DNA from: Azospirillum lipoferum 4B
GTDB lineage: Bacteria; Pseudomonadota; Alphaproteobacteria; Azospirillales; Azospirillaceae
NCBI RefSeq assembly: GCF_000283655.1
Contig: NC_016586.1
Coordinates: 573,001-637,000 of the forward strand
Direction of reading: 5' to 3'
DNA length: 64,000 bases
A program made the translations under genes and the position numbers. Every line of letters begins with the position of its first letter. Within the stretch, counting starts at the first letter, position 1. This document shows positions 10,241 to 20,300 of this stretch, piece by piece. Under the pieces are notes generated by a model. It had not been told where the DNA came from and did no database searches. It worked only from the letters and a program-made list of their open reading frames with translations.

Positions 10241-11236
10241 ATGACGACCCAGGAATTTCACCCCTCGCGCCGGACGGTCCTGTCCGGCAGCGCCGCCTTC
10301 GCCGTTGCGGGCAGCGGCCTGCTGACTGCGCTCCCCGGCTCCGCCGCCGCGGCCGAAAAGACGGCCATCCGCCAAGACCCGACCAAAGGAACCAAAGCCA
10401 TGCTCCAGGGCAGCTACGTCACCACCAAGGACGGCGTCCAGATCTACGTCAAGCAGTGGGGTCCGCAGACCGGTCAGCCGGTGGTCTTCAGCCATGGCTG
10501 GCCGCTCACCGGCGACGCCTTCGAAGACCAGATGATGTTCCTGGCCCAGCACGGCTATCGCACCATCGCCCATGACCGCCGCGGCCATGGCCGCTCGTCG
10601 CAGCCGGGCTTCGGCAACGATCTCGACCATTACGCCGACGATCTGGCGGCGGTGACCGAGGCGCTGGAGCTGAAGAGCGCCGTCCATGTCGGCCATTCCA
10701 CCGGCGGCGGCGAGGTCGCGCGCTACATCGGCCGCCACGGTGTGTCGCGCGTCGCCAAGGCCGTGCTGATCGGCGCCATCCCGCCGATCATGGTCAAGAC
10801 CGACTGGAACCCCGACGGCGTGCCGATGGAGGTGTTCGACGGCATCCGCGCCGGGGTGAAGGCCGACCGTTCGCAGTTCTTCAAGGACCTGACGATCCCC
10901 TTCTACGGCTACAACCGTCCGGGCGCCAAGGTTTCGCAGGGCGTCATCGACAGCTTCTGGATGCAGGGCATGATGGGCGGCCTGCTGGCCGAGTACGAGT
11001 GCGTCAAGGCGTTCTCCGAGACCGACCAGCGCGAAGACCTGAAGAAGATGATCGTCCCGACGCTGGTGATGCACGGCGACGACGACCAGATCGTCCCGAT
11101 CGCCACCTCCGCCCAGGCCGCCGTGGCACTTCTGCCGAAGGGCACGCTCAAGGTCGTCCCCGGTGCGCCGCACGGCATCTGCACCACGCACAAGGACATC
11201 GTGAACGAGGAACTGCTGGCCTTCATCCGCGCCTGA
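10241..11236 (+). CDS. Alpha/beta hydrolase, non-haem chloroperoxidase-like, Tat-exported
   Basis: Serine hydrolase of 331 residues. The first 38 residues form a twin-arginine signal ([13 protein letters not shown]10-R11) ending in AAAAEK, so export to the periplasm is predicted. The fold is clear: [11 protein letters not shown] (oxyanion region), nucleophile elbow GHSTGG with Ser153, acid in [10 protein letters not shown], His in [10 protein letters not shown]. Close relatives are annotated as non-haem chloroperoxidases or arylesterases, but the natural substrate is unknown. ATG 10241 is the only start that places the RR motif correctly. It is followed by an isochorismatase-like gene after a 159-base gap with inverted repeats. 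Confidence 0.9.
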   Translation: MTTQEFHPSRRTVLSGSAAFAVAGSGLLTALPGSAAAAEKTAIRQDPTKGTKAMLQGSYVTTKDGVQIYVKQWGPQTGQPVVFSHGWPLTGDAFEDQMMFLAQHGYRTIAHDRRGHGRSSQPGFGNDLDHYADDLAAVTEALELKSAVHVGHSTGGGEVARYIGRHGVSRVAKAVLIGAIPPIMVKTDWNPDGVPMEVFDGIRAGVKADRSQFFKDLTIPFYGYNRPGAKVSQGVIDSFWMQGMMGGLLAEYECVKAFSETDQREDLKKMIVPTLVMHGDDDQIVPIATSAQAAVALLPKGTLKVVPGAPHGICTTHKDIVNEELLAFIRA

Positions 11237-11244
11237 ACGACGGT

Positions 11245-11326
11245 CGGGACATTGTGCCATTCATAGCAACAATCATGTTCTGAAAGGCACAATTGTCCCG
11301 ATCTCCCCGGTTGTGCCATTGTCCCT
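11245..11326. promoter_or_regulatory. Inverted repeat plus third copy of TTGTGCCATT-type element
   Basis: CGGGACATTGTGCC (11245-11258) is a near reverse complement of GGCACAATTGTCCCG (11286-11300), and a third half-site, GTTGTGCCATTGTCCC, lies at about 11310-11325. The arrangement could be a hairpin terminator of the hydrolase gene or tandem operator sites before the gene at 11396. No T-run follows, which favours an operator. Confidence 0.45.
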
Positions 11327-11395
11327 TCAGACGGCGCCGCCGACGGAAACGGCAGCCAACCCCCTGAAAATCCATACAGTTCGCAGGAAACGATC

Positions 11396-12082
11396 ATGAC
11401 CTTCCCGGCCAAGTCGCTCATCAACGCCGACGACACCGTTTTCCTCTTCATCGACCACCAGCCGCAGATGTCCTTCGGCGTCGTCAACATCGACCGCCAG
11501 CAACTGAAGAACAACACGATCGCGCTGGCGAAGACCGCCAAGCTGTTCGGCGCGCCGACCATCCTGACCGCGGTGGAGACCGAGAGCTTCTCCGGCTACA
11601 TCTGGCCGGAACTGATGGACGTGCTGAAGCAGGATCCCATCGAGCGCACCTCGATGAACAGCTGGGATTCGGAAGAACTGGTGGCCGCCATCAAGGCGAC
11701 CGGCAAGAAGAAGCTGGTCATTGCGGCATTGTGGACCGAGGCCTGCCTGCTGTTCCCGACGCTGTGCGCCATCGAGGAAGGCTTCGAGGTCTACATCGTC
11801 ACCGACGCCTCGGGCGGCACCTCGCAGGAGTCGCACGACGCCGCCATCCGCCGCATGGAGCAGGCCGGCGCCCATTCGATTACCTCGGTCAACGTCCTCC
11901 TGGAACTGCAGCGCGACTGGGCCAAGCGCGGCACCTATGACGGCGTGATGGCCATCGTCCGCGAGCATTTCGGCGCCTACGGCATGGGCGTCGACTATGC
12001 CTACACCATGGTCCATAAGGCCCCGCAGCGCGGCGAGTACCCGCACAAGGTGATCGGCGCCGCCACCCACGAACATGCGTAA
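11396..12082 (+). CDS. Isochorismatase-like cysteine hydrolase (YcaC type)
   Basis: Cytoplasmic hydrolase of 228 residues in the YcaC branch of the isochorismatase superfamily. The catalytic triad elements are visible: Asp in FLFIDHQPQM, Lys in the GKKKLVIAAL segment and Cys in WTEACLLFPT. It has no signal peptide, unlike the hydrolase before it. YcaC relatives are of uncertain substrate and often stress-induced. It is followed by a hairpin at 12106-12131, then the XapX gene. The repeated neighbourhood of hydrolase, YcaC, XapX and amidohydrolase suggests one physiological unit. Confidence 0.92.
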   Translation: MTFPAKSLINADDTVFLFIDHQPQMSFGVVNIDRQQLKNNTIALAKTAKLFGAPTILTAVETESFSGYIWPELMDVLKQDPIERTSMNSWDSEELVAAIKATGKKKLVIAALWTEACLLFPTLCAIEEGFEVYIVTDASGGTSQESHDAAIRRMEQAGAHSITSVNVLLELQRDWAKRGTYDGVMAIVREHFGAYGMGVDYAYTMVHKAPQRGEYPHKVIGAATHEHA

Positions 12083-12105
12083 CCGGCACGCCTGACCCCG
12101 CTCCC

Positions 12106-12131
12106 CGGTGCCCGGTTCCGGCCGGGCACCG
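12106..12131 (+). terminator. GC-rich hairpin after the isochorismatase-like gene
   Basis: CGGTGCCCGG (12106-12115) and CCGGGCACCG (12122-12131) form a perfect 10-bp stem with a 6-base loop. The downstream tract is only weakly T-rich, so this may be an attenuator or an RNA 3' stabiliser rather than a full terminator. Confidence 0.5.
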
Positions 12132-12175
12132 ATCCTCATTTGCAGACCAGCTTTCCAGACCGGGAGCCCGGACCC

Positions 12176-12463
12176 ATGATGCCCTATCTCCTATCGGCCG
12201 GCGCCGGCATCCTGGTCGGTGTCATCTATGCGCTGATCGGCGTCCGTTCGCCGGCGCCGCCGACCATCGCCCTGATTGGGCTGCTCGGCATGCTGGTCGG
12301 CGAACAGGTGGTGCCGGTCGTCAAGCGCCTGATCGCCGGCGAGCCGGTCGTCGCCTTCATCCAGACCGACTGCGCCCGCCATGTGCTGGGACCGCAGGCC
12401 GGTGCGGACAAGCCGACGCCCGTCACGACGGCCACCGACAGCGCGGATGGAGGAAAGGCGTGA
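12176..12463 (+). CDS. XapX domain (DUF1427) small membrane protein
   Basis: A 95-residue protein with two hydrophobic segments separated by VRSPAPPTIALIGLLGMLVG, the XapX signature, which contains the conserved R-SPAPP turn. The function of the family is unknown. The C-terminal 35 residues are polar and variable. ATG 12176 (or 12179) follows CGGGAG. Its stop overlaps the GTG start of the amidohydrolase (GTGA), so both are made together. Confidence 0.88.
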   Translation: MMPYLLSAGAGILVGVIYALIGVRSPAPPTIALIGLLGMLVGEQVVPVVKRLIAGEPVVAFIQTDCARHVLGPQAGADKPTPVTTATDSADGGKA

Positions 12464-14457
12464 CGCCTCCCTCTCCCTCCATGATCGGCCGCCGCAAGGC
12501 GATGGCGGGAACCGCCGCCGCGACCCTGCTCGCCACGCCGCTGATGTCCACCCTCGCGTCCAGAACCGGGAATGCCGCCATGCCCAACACCGCCACCACC
12601 GGCGACGTGATCCTCGTCAACGCCAAGGTCACGACGCTGGACCGCGCCAACCCGCAGGCCAGCGCCATCGCCATCCGCGACGGCCGCTTCCTTGCCGTCG
12701 GCACCGAGGCCGAGGTGCGCGCCGCGGCGCCGCAAGCGGCGGTGATCGACGCCAAGGGCCGGCGGGTGATCCCCGGGCTGATCGACAGCCACATGCACAT
12801 CATCCGGGGCGGCCTGAACTACAACATGGAGCTGCGCTGGGACGGCGTGCCGAGCCTTGCCGACGCCATGGCGATGCTGAAGCAGCAGGCGGCCATCACC
12901 CCGCCGCCGCAATGGGTCCGGGTGGTCGGCGGCTTCACCGAGCACCAGTTCGCCGAAAAGCGCCTGCCGACCATTGAGGAGTTGAACGCCGCCGCCCCCG
13001 ATACGCCGGTCTTCATCCTGCACCTCTACGACCGCGCTCTGCTGAACGCCGCGGCCCTGCGCGCCGTCGGCTATACCAGGGACACGCCCAACCCGCCGGG
13101 CGGCGAGATCGTGCGCGACGCCGCCGGCAACCCGACCGGCCTGCTGCTGGCCCAGCCCAACGCGACGATCCTCTATTCCACGCTGGCGAAGGGGCCGAAG
13201 CTGCCGCCCGAGTACCAGCTGAACTCCACCCGCCATTTCATGCGCGAGATGAACCGGCTGGGCGTGACCGGGGTGATCGATGCCGGCGGCGGCTTCCAGA
13301 ACTATCCCGACGATTACGCCATCATCGAAAAGCTGCATGCCGACGGCGAGCTGACCCTGCGCATCAGCTACAACCTGTTCACCCAGAAGCCGAAGGAGGA
13401 GCTTGCCGACTTCGCCGGCTGGGCGTCGAAGGTGAAGCCCGGTGACGGCGACGACAGCTACCGCCACAACGGCGCCGGAGAGATGCTGGTCTATTCCGCC
13501 GCCGATTTCGAGGATTTCCGCGTCGCCCGCCCCGACATGCCGCCTAACATGGAAGGCGACCTGGAGCCGGTGATCCGCCTGCTGGCCGAGAACCGCTGGC
13601 CCTGGCGTCTGCACGCCACCTACGACCAGACGATCAGCCGCGCGCTGGACGTGTTCGAGACGGTCAACCGCGACATCCCCTTCGACGGGCTGCACTGGTT
13701 CTTCGACCATGCCGAGACGATCAGCGACCGCAACATCGACCGCATCGCCGCACTCGGCGGCGGCATCGCGGTGCAGCACCGCATGGCCTATCAGGGCGAA
13801 TATTTCGTCGAGCGCTACGGCGCGAAGGCGGCGGAACGCACCCCGCCCATCGCCAGGATGATGGCGGCTGGCCTGCCGATCGGCGCCGGCACCGATGCCA
13901 CCCGCGTCGCCAGCTACAACCCGTGGGTCTCGCTGTCCTGGCTGGTCACGGGCAGGACGGTGGGCGGTCTCGGCCTCTATCCCCAGGCCAACCGGATGGA
14001 CCGCGAGACGGCGCTGCGGCTGTGGACGGAGGCCAACACCTGGTTCTCCAACGAGCAGGGCAAGAAGGGCCAGATCAAGGCCGGGCAGCTGGCCGACCTT
14101 GCCGTGCTGTCCGACGACTTCTTTTCGGTGCCGGAGGACCGCATCGCCCATCTGAACTCGGTCCTGACCATGCTCGGTGGCGCGGTGGTCCATGGCGAGG
14201 GCGACTACGGCCCGCTGGCACCGCAATTGCCCAAGCCGATGCCGGACTGGTCGCCGGTGCGCACCTTCGGCGGCTACTACAAGGCGGCCGACGGCGGTGC
14301 GGGTGACCAGCGCAAGGCATTGGCATCGGCCTGCGGCTGCGCCACCGGCTGCGGTGTCCACGGCCACGACCATGCCGCCGCCTACGCCGCCGACGTTCCG
14401 GCCGCCGACGTGCAGTCCTTCTGGGGTGCGCTCGGCTGCGGCTGCTGGGCGGTGTGA
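12460..14457 (+). CDS. Amidohydrolase, YtcJ-like, Tat signal and Cys/His-rich tail
   Basis: Predicted metal-dependent amidohydrolase of 665 residues. A twin-arginine signal lies at the start (GRRKAMAGTAAATLLATP, R11-R12). The metal site motif HMH is at 111-113 in PGLIDSHMHIIRGG, and GAGTDATRVASYNPW is the C-terminal active-site segment of the YtcJ branch. The last 45 residues are unusual: C625, C627, C631, H634, H636, H638, C660 and C662 form a metal-binding-like tail beyond the family core. The GTG start at 12460 overlaps the XapX stop and follows AGGAAAGG. The substrate is unknown. Confidence 0.9.
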   Translation: MTPPSPSMIGRRKAMAGTAAATLLATPLMSTLASRTGNAAMPNTATTGDVILVNAKVTTLDRANPQASAIAIRDGRFLAVGTEAEVRAAAPQAAVIDAKGRRVIPGLIDSHMHIIRGGLNYNMELRWDGVPSLADAMAMLKQQAAITPPPQWVRVVGGFTEHQFAEKRLPTIEELNAAAPDTPVFILHLYDRALLNAAALRAVGYTRDTPNPPGGEIVRDAAGNPTGLLLAQPNATILYSTLAKGPKLPPEYQLNSTRHFMREMNRLGVTGVIDAGGGFQNYPDDYAIIEKLHADGELTLRISYNLFTQKPKEELADFAGWASKVKPGDGDDSYRHNGAGEMLVYSAADFEDFRVARPDMPPNMEGDLEPVIRLLAENRWPWRLHATYDQTISRALDVFETVNRDIPFDGLHWFFDHAETISDRNIDRIAALGGGIAVQHRMAYQGEYFVERYGAKAAERTPPIARMMAAGLPIGAGTDATRVASYNPWVSLSWLVTGRTVGGLGLYPQANRMDRETALRLWTEANTWFSNEQGKKGQIKAGQLADLAVLSDDFFSVPEDRIAHLNSVLTMLGGAVVHGEGDYGPLAPQLPKPMPDWSPVRTFGGYYKAADGGAGDQRKALASACGCATGCGVHGHDHAAAYAADVPAADVQSFWGALGCGCWAV

Positions 14458-14480
14458 TCCCCCTCTCACCGTAAGCTGGT

Positions 14481-14687
14481 CCCCTCTCCCCCCGGGGAGA
14501 GGGTTAGGGTGAGGGGGATGCGCGGCGAGGATCTTCAAGAATCGCGCTCTCCGCACCCCACCAATTCCACTCGATGCACCCCCCTCACCCCGACCCTCTC
14601 CCCGCTTTCGGCGGACCTATGGTCCGCCTGTCGCGTCAGCGCAAACGAAGTTTGCGCGAGAGCGGGGGAGAGGGGGGATTTTCGCCC
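14481..14687. repeat. GC-rich inverted repeat pair with nested palindromes
   Basis: Left copy is at 14481-14519 (CCCCTCTCCCCCCGGGGAGA then GGGTTAGGGTGAGGGG) and the complementary copy at 14579-14687. The right copy is split by an insert holding two perfect palindromes, GGCGGACC-TAT-GGTCCGCC (14610-14628) and GCGCAAAC-GAA-GTTTGCGC (14639-14657). This looks like one palindromic unit nested in another. Confidence 0.8.
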
Positions 14688-14712
14688 CCCAAAAATCGAA
14701 ACGGTCCCCGCC

Positions 14713-15144
14713 ATGACCTTCCGCGATCTGGAACGACCCATCGACCGCCTCCTCGATTGGGACGGCACATGGTTCCTGGCCCGGCTGGCGCTGGTCGGGG
14801 CCTATCTGCTGGGCGGGCTGATGAAGCTGGCCGATTGGCCGGGCGCGGTGGCGGAGCAGGCGCATTTCGGCCTGCATCCGCCGGAGCTGTGGGCCGCCCT
14901 GACCATCCTGGTCGAATTGGTCGGGCCGCTGCTGATCCTGCTGGACCGGGCGCTGTGGCTGGGCGCCGGGGCACTCGGCGTGTTCACCGTGCTCGCCGCG
15001 CTGATCGCCAACGATTTCTGGACCATGGCCGGCCATGACCGCTTCATGGCGACCAATGCCTTCTTCGAGCATCTCGGGCTGGTCGGCGGCTTCGCGCTGG
15101 TCGCCATGCTGTCCCGGCTGCGCCGACGCTCCCGACGCTTCTGA
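14713..15144 (+). CDS. DoxX family membrane protein
   Basis: A 143-residue membrane protein with four hydrophobic segments; the GAYLLGGLMKLADWPGAV segment is typical of DoxX. Family members are linked to redox and thiol stress in other bacteria, but no activity is proven for this type. It ends with a basic tail. ATG 14713 is the first codon that gives a full DoxX protein. It converges with the FixJ-like gene, leaving 15 bases between the stops. Confidence 0.9.
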   Translation: MTFRDLERPIDRLLDWDGTWFLARLALVGAYLLGGLMKLADWPGAVAEQAHFGLHPPELWAALTILVELVGPLLILLDRALWLGAGALGVFTVLAALIANDFWTMAGHDRFMATNAFFEHLGLVGGFALVAMLSRLRRRSRRF

Positions 15145-15159
15145 GAAAGGCCCGCCCGC

Positions 15160-15801
15160 TCAGTGGACTCGGCCGGGCACCAGGCTGTCGACGATGCGCA
15201 CCAGTTCCACCACCGACCGCGCCTCCATCTTGCGCATGGCCTGACCGCGGTGCAGCTTCACCGTCGCTTCGCTGAGGCCGAGGTCGTCGGCGATCTGCTT
15301 GTTGCGCAGGCCGGACACCACCATCATCGTGATCTCGCGCTCGCGCGGGGTCAGCGTGTCGAAGCGGGCGCGCTGGGTGAGGAGGCCGCGTTCCTGGTCG
15401 CGCTGCTCGCCATGCCGGGCGATGGCGGCGTGGATGGCGTCCAGCAGTTCCTGGTGATGCACCGGCTTGGTCAGGAACTCGAAGGCCCCCGCCTTCATTG
15501 CGCGGACCGACATCGGCACGTCGGCATGCCCGCTGATGAAGATCACCGGCAGGCTGTTGCCGCAGCGCGCCAGCTCCGCCTGGAAATCCAGCCCGCTGCG
15601 CCCCGGCAGCCGCACGTCCAGCACCATGCAGCCGACATCGATGGCCGGGCACCGGTCGATGTATTGCTGCACCGACCCGAAGCTCTTCACCTCCAGCCCG
15701 ACGGACTCGAGCAGCCCTTCCAGCGCTTCGCGGACGGCTTCGTCGTCGTCGATGATCACCACGGTCACCACGGCCGCGGCGGTTTCGGCCTTGCCCCTCA
15801 T
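15160..15801 (-). CDS. FixJ/NarL-type response regulator
   Basis: A 213-residue regulator: receiver domain with acidic pocket DDD (18-20) and phosphoacceptor D62 in LDVRLPGRSG, switch residue in FISGHAD, K in TKPVHHQ, then a LuxR-type helix-turn-helix (LTPREREITMMVVSGLRNKQ). It is the last gene of the four-gene signalling set; its ATG shares a base with the TGA of the upstream kinase (TGATG at 15799-15803), so it is the likely partner of that kinase. Confidence 0.94.
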   Translation of the reverse strand: MRGKAETAAAVVTVVIIDDDEAVREALEGLLESVGLEVKSFGSVQQYIDRCPAIDVGCMVLDVRLPGRSGLDFQAELARCGNSLPVIFISGHADVPMSVRAMKAGAFEFLTKPVHHQELLDAIHAAIARHGEQRDQERGLLTQRARFDTLTPREREITMMVVSGLRNKQIADDLGLSEATVKLHRGQAMRKMEARSVVELVRIVDSLVPGRVH

Positions 15802-17312
15802 CACACCCCTCCGGCCGATACCGGCAGCACGAATTCGAACACGCTCCCGCAAGGGGTGCCCGGCGTGGCGGTCAGCCGTCCGCCATGCAGTTCCACGATC
15901 GACCGGCCGATCGACAGGCCCATGCCCAGCCCGTCCGGCTTGGTGGTGTAGAGGGCGCGGAAGATGGCGTCGACATCGGCGTCCGCGATGCCAACTCCAC
16001 TGTCCTCGACCCGGACCCGGATCCAGCCCTCCTCGCCGGCGGTGACGATGCGCAGGCGCCGTTCCGGCAACTCCGGGTCCGCCATCGCCTCGACCGCGTT
16101 CATCACCAGATTGAGGACCAGCTGCTGCAACTGCACGCGGTCGCCATGGACCCAGGGCGATCCGGCCTGGAGGTCGGTTTCCACGACAACGCGGGCGCGG
16201 CGCAACTCCGCCCGCACCAGGGCCAGCGTGTCGGCGACCAGCGCGCTCATGTCGACCCATCCCGGATCGGCCGGGGTCCGGCGCGCCAGCGCATGGATGC
16301 TGCGGACCACGTCGCCGGCCCGCTGGGCGTCGCGCACGATCCGCTCCACCACGACGCGGGTCTTGCCGGGGTCGGGATGAGGCTGCGACAGGTGCTGAAG
16401 GCAGGTGCCGGCGTTGGTGACGATGGCCATCAGCGGCTGGTTGACCTCATGGGCGACGGCGGCGGCCAGTTCCCCCATCATGGTCAGCCGGCCGATATGG
16501 GCGAGGTCGGCCTGGGCCTTGCGCAGGGCCTCGGCGATCTGGCGGCGCTGGGTCAGGTCGCTGAACACCAGGATGGAGCCGACCAGTTCCCCACGGTCGT
16601 CGATGATGGCGGAACAGCGCTCCTCAACCACGATCCCGGCCGAGGCAGGCTCTCCGCGCGGCAGCAGCCGCGACAGCCGGTCCGGCGGGGCGAAGGCGCC
16701 GCTGCGCAGGACGAGGGCGGAGAAATCCTCCAGCGATTCGTGCGTTTCCTCGTCCACCGCGACAAAGACGGTGGCGAGCGGCTGCCCGGCCGCCTCCATC
16801 GCCGTCCAGCCGGTCATCGTCTCCGCCACCCGGTTCATGAAATCGACGCGGCCCTGGGGATCGCACAGGATGACGCCGTCGCGGATGCTGGCGAGCGTGG
16901 CGGCATAGCGCCGCTCGCTCATCCGCAGCCGGGCGTCGCTGGCGTGCTTGTAGAGCGCCATCTGGATGACGGTGCGCATCTGCGGCTCTTCGAAGGGCTT
17001 CAGCAGATAGCCGAAGGGCTCCGTCAGGCTGGCGCGCTGCACCACCTCGTCATTGGCGTAGGCCGTGAGGAAGACGACGGGGATGCGCTGGGAGTCGCGG
17101 ATCCGGCGCGCCGCCTCGATCCCGTCCATCTCCCCTTCCAGGCGGATGTCCATCAGGACCAGATCGGGCCGGTGGCTGCCGGCCAGCCGGACCGCCTCCT
17201 CGCCGTTGGCCGACATGCCGACCACGACATGCCCCATCCGGGACAGTTGATGCTGAATATCGCGCGCGACGATACGGTCGTCTTCGACGATCAGGATCCG
17301 TGCCGCGATCAT
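15801..17312 (-). CDS. Receiver-PAS-histidine kinase hybrid
   Basis: 503-residue cytoplasmic kinase. It starts with a receiver domain (VEDDRIVARD; D in LVLMDIRLEG; LKPFEE), then a PAS domain (about residues 135-260), a HisKA domain with phospho-His in AAVAHEVNQPL, and a HATPase domain with NLVMNAVEAM and LGMGLSIGRSIVELHGG. There is no membrane segment, so input must come from the receiver and PAS parts. Its start overlaps the stop of the giant kinase (ATGA at 17309-17312). This suggests a phosphorelay in which the upstream kinase phosphorylates this receiver, and this kinase then acts on the FixJ-like protein; the order is inferred. Confidence 0.93.
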   Translation of the reverse strand: MIAARILIVEDDRIVARDIQHQLSRMGHVVVGMSANGEEAVRLAGSHRPDLVLMDIRLEGEMDGIEAARRIRDSQRIPVVFLTAYANDEVVQRASLTEPFGYLLKPFEEPQMRTVIQMALYKHASDARLRMSERRYAATLASIRDGVILCDPQGRVDFMNRVAETMTGWTAMEAAGQPLATVFVAVDEETHESLEDFSALVLRSGAFAPPDRLSRLLPRGEPASAGIVVEERCSAIIDDRGELVGSILVFSDLTQRRQIAEALRKAQADLAHIGRLTMMGELAAAVAHEVNQPLMAIVTNAGTCLQHLSQPHPDPGKTRVVVERIVRDAQRAGDVVRSIHALARRTPADPGWVDMSALVADTLALVRAELRRARVVVETDLQAGSPWVHGDRVQLQQLVLNLVMNAVEAMADPELPERRLRIVTAGEEGWIRVRVEDSGVGIADADVDAIFRALYTTKPDGLGMGLSIGRSIVELHGGRLTATPGTPCGSVFEFVLPVSAGGV

Positions 17313-20300
17313 TCACTTCCCCGGTTACGCCCCTTCAAAGGAAAGGTGACGATGAACTCCGTCCCTGTGCTGGAACTGTATTTCAAATTTCCGTGCAACT
17401 GACCGGTCAGGTCCGCGATCAGCTCAAAGCCGACCGTGTCCATCCTATCGGGATCGTACCCTGCGGGCAAGCCCACGCCGTCGTCACGAACGGATAGCCG
17501 GCAGTCCCGCCCGTCCGACGCCAGCCCCACGCTGAGCACCCCGCCCCGCCCGCCCGGAAAGGCGTGTTTCAGCGCGTTGGAGACCAGTTCGTTGACGATC
17601 AGGCCGCAGGGCACCGCCCGGTCGAGGTCGAGCTTCAGGTCGTCCATGTCGGTTTCCAGCCGCACCGCTCCGGCCTGCCGGGAATAGGCGCGCAGCAGAT
17701 GGGCGCACACCGAGTCCAGATGCTCGCGCATCGGCACGCGGGCGAAGTTGCCGAGCCGGTAGAGGTTCTCGTGCACCAGCGCCATCGACCGCACCCGGTC
17801 GCGGCTGTCGGCGAACAGGGCGGCGACCGCCTCGTCCTCGATGCGGCGGGCCTGGAGGTTGAGGAGGCTGGTGACCAGCTGAAGGTTGTTCTTCACCCGG
17901 TGATGGATTTCCTTCAGCAGCGCCTCCTTCTCCTCCAGCGTCGCGGTCTCCAGCGACGCCGCCGCCTGGGCGCCGAGCAGCGTCAGGATGTCGACCCGTT
18001 GCGGGGTGAAGGCATGGGTCGCCAGCGCGTTCTCCAGATGCAGCAGCCCGACGACGCGGCGGCGGCGGACCAGCGGCATGCACAGGATGGAGCGTGCCTC
18101 CGTCTCGCGCAGATAGGGATCGGCGGAAAAGGGACCGGGGGCGCGGGTGTCGTCGACGATCACCGCCTCCTGGTCGCGGATCGCGCCATGGACGATGACA
18201 TGGGGCAGCGGGATGCGGTCGGCATCCTCCTGCACCAGCCGCACCGACACGCCGTAGAGCCCGGTCGTCGCCTCCGCCTCCACCCGCAGCCGTTCGCCGC
18301 GGGCGAGGATCAGCATGCCGCGGCTGGCCCCGGCATGTTCCAGCACCAGGGTCAGCAGCGTGGTGGTGAGCTGCTCCACGCTCGCCTGGTCGGACACCGT
18401 GCGCAGCGTGCCGAGCAGGGCGGCCAGATCGATGCCGTCGAAGCCGCGCGGCGCCTCCGGCAATGCCGGCTCCGCCGCATCCAGGCCGAGAGAGGGATGG
18501 CGCCGGGCGAGCTGCGCGACCTTGGCCGTGGCCCCCCAGCGCGCATAGCAGCCGGCGGCGTCGCGGATGCAGGCGAGTTCCAGCGTCGGCACACCCAGCC
18601 GGCTATAGAGGCCGGCGGCGCATTCATGGGCCAGCGCCTCCACATGCGGCAGGGCGGTGCGCCGGGCCGCCTGGACCGCGCGGTCATAGCCGCGCATGGC
18701 ATCCTCCGTCCGGCCCTGCGTCCGGGCCGCCTCCGCCTCGGCCAGGGCGAAGCGGGCGTCGAAGCTGTCGGGGCTGTGGCCCGCCCAGTCGCGCAGCTGG
18801 TCGAGATGGCGGGCGAGCGCCGCGGCGTGGCGGGCGCGGTTGTCCGGCCGGACGTCGTCCATCGCCCCGGCCCGCGCCAGGGCGCCGTGGAAATGGAACT
18901 CCGCCATCTCCCAATGGCCGGAGGTGGTCCACAGCAGCCCCTCCGCCCGCTCCGCCGCTTCCACCGCCGCCGCCATTTCACCGGCGATGCAGCGGAGCTG
19001 GAGAGTGCGGATCCAGTGCCAGCAGGTGGCGATGTCCAGGCTGGGATTGGCCAGCAGCCGCGCCTCGAAGGCGGCATTGTCGAAGCCCTGCCCGTCGAAG
19101 CGGCCGATGGCGTCGGTCTGTCCGCGCAGGGCGTGCAACAGCTGCAGCTGGGTCGTCAGGATGTCGGCGCACAGCCCGAGCTTCACCTGCCGGACATAGG
19201 CGAGACGCGCCTCCGCCGTGCGCTGCACCGTCGCCAGCGCATCGCCCGAGGCCAGCATGCTGGTGACGAGCGTGACGCTGGTGAAGCCGCCATAGGTGAC
19301 GTCGCCGGCCTCCCGCGCCTCCTCGAAGGCGCGCAGCAGCAGGGCGCGCTCGCTGCGGATGTCGCGGGTCCAGGGGACGACATGATAGGCGAAGGTCATC
19401 AGCACCCGTGCCCGGTAGCGCGTCGGCCCCTGCCGCTCCGCCAGATCGTAGCCGAGCCGGCCGAACTCGTAGCCGGCGGCATAATCGCCGAAATAGGGGC
19501 CGGCCATCATGCCGAGATAGGCGAAGCCCAGGGCGGACGCGTCGCTGCGCCCGTTCCGCAGGGTCAGGTTCGCCATCCGGCACAGGATCAGGCAGACGAG
19601 GTTGCGGTCGCTGAAGAAGGCCGGCGGCAATGCCGCGGCCAGCACGTCCAGCGTCGCCCGGCTGTCGGGATGGGCAATGGCCGACATCGATGCCAGCGAC
19701 GCGATGGGCCGGTCGCCGATGGCCGCCCGCAGCCGACCATACTCCTCATGGGCCAATGTCGCCGGCGGATGGGCCCCCCAGTCGATGCCGACGCCCTTCA
19801 GATAGCTCAGACAGGCGGCGATGGCGCGGTCGCTGCGGTCGATGGCGGTGTAGACGGTGACGAGCAGCGCCGTGATGGCGGCGCAGTCGGCCAGGCATTC
19901 GGCCCGTCCGGCCAGGGCGCTCAGGCGCCGCTCCGCCTGCTGCAGGTCGCCGCAGAGGAACTCGCATTCCGCCTGCAGATGCTCCAGCGCGAAGGCCAGC
20001 CGGTGCCGCCGCTCGATTTCGCCGCCTTCCAGCAGACGCAGGCCGCCCAGCGCATAGGCCAGCGCCGAGCCGTGGGCGCTGGCGGCCTTGGCCTGATGAC
20101 CGGCGGCGAGATGGAGCATCGCCACCTCCGCCCGCTCCGGCCCGTCCTGGATCAGGGGAAGGCAGCGGTCATACTGGCCGACCAGCGTGAACAGCCGCTC
20201 CCCCGTCAAATCGGCTTCGAGTCCGCGATGCAGCGCGCGGGCGATGTCGAGATGGAGCGCACCGCGCGATTCCGCCGGCACCAGGGCATAGGCCCCTTCC

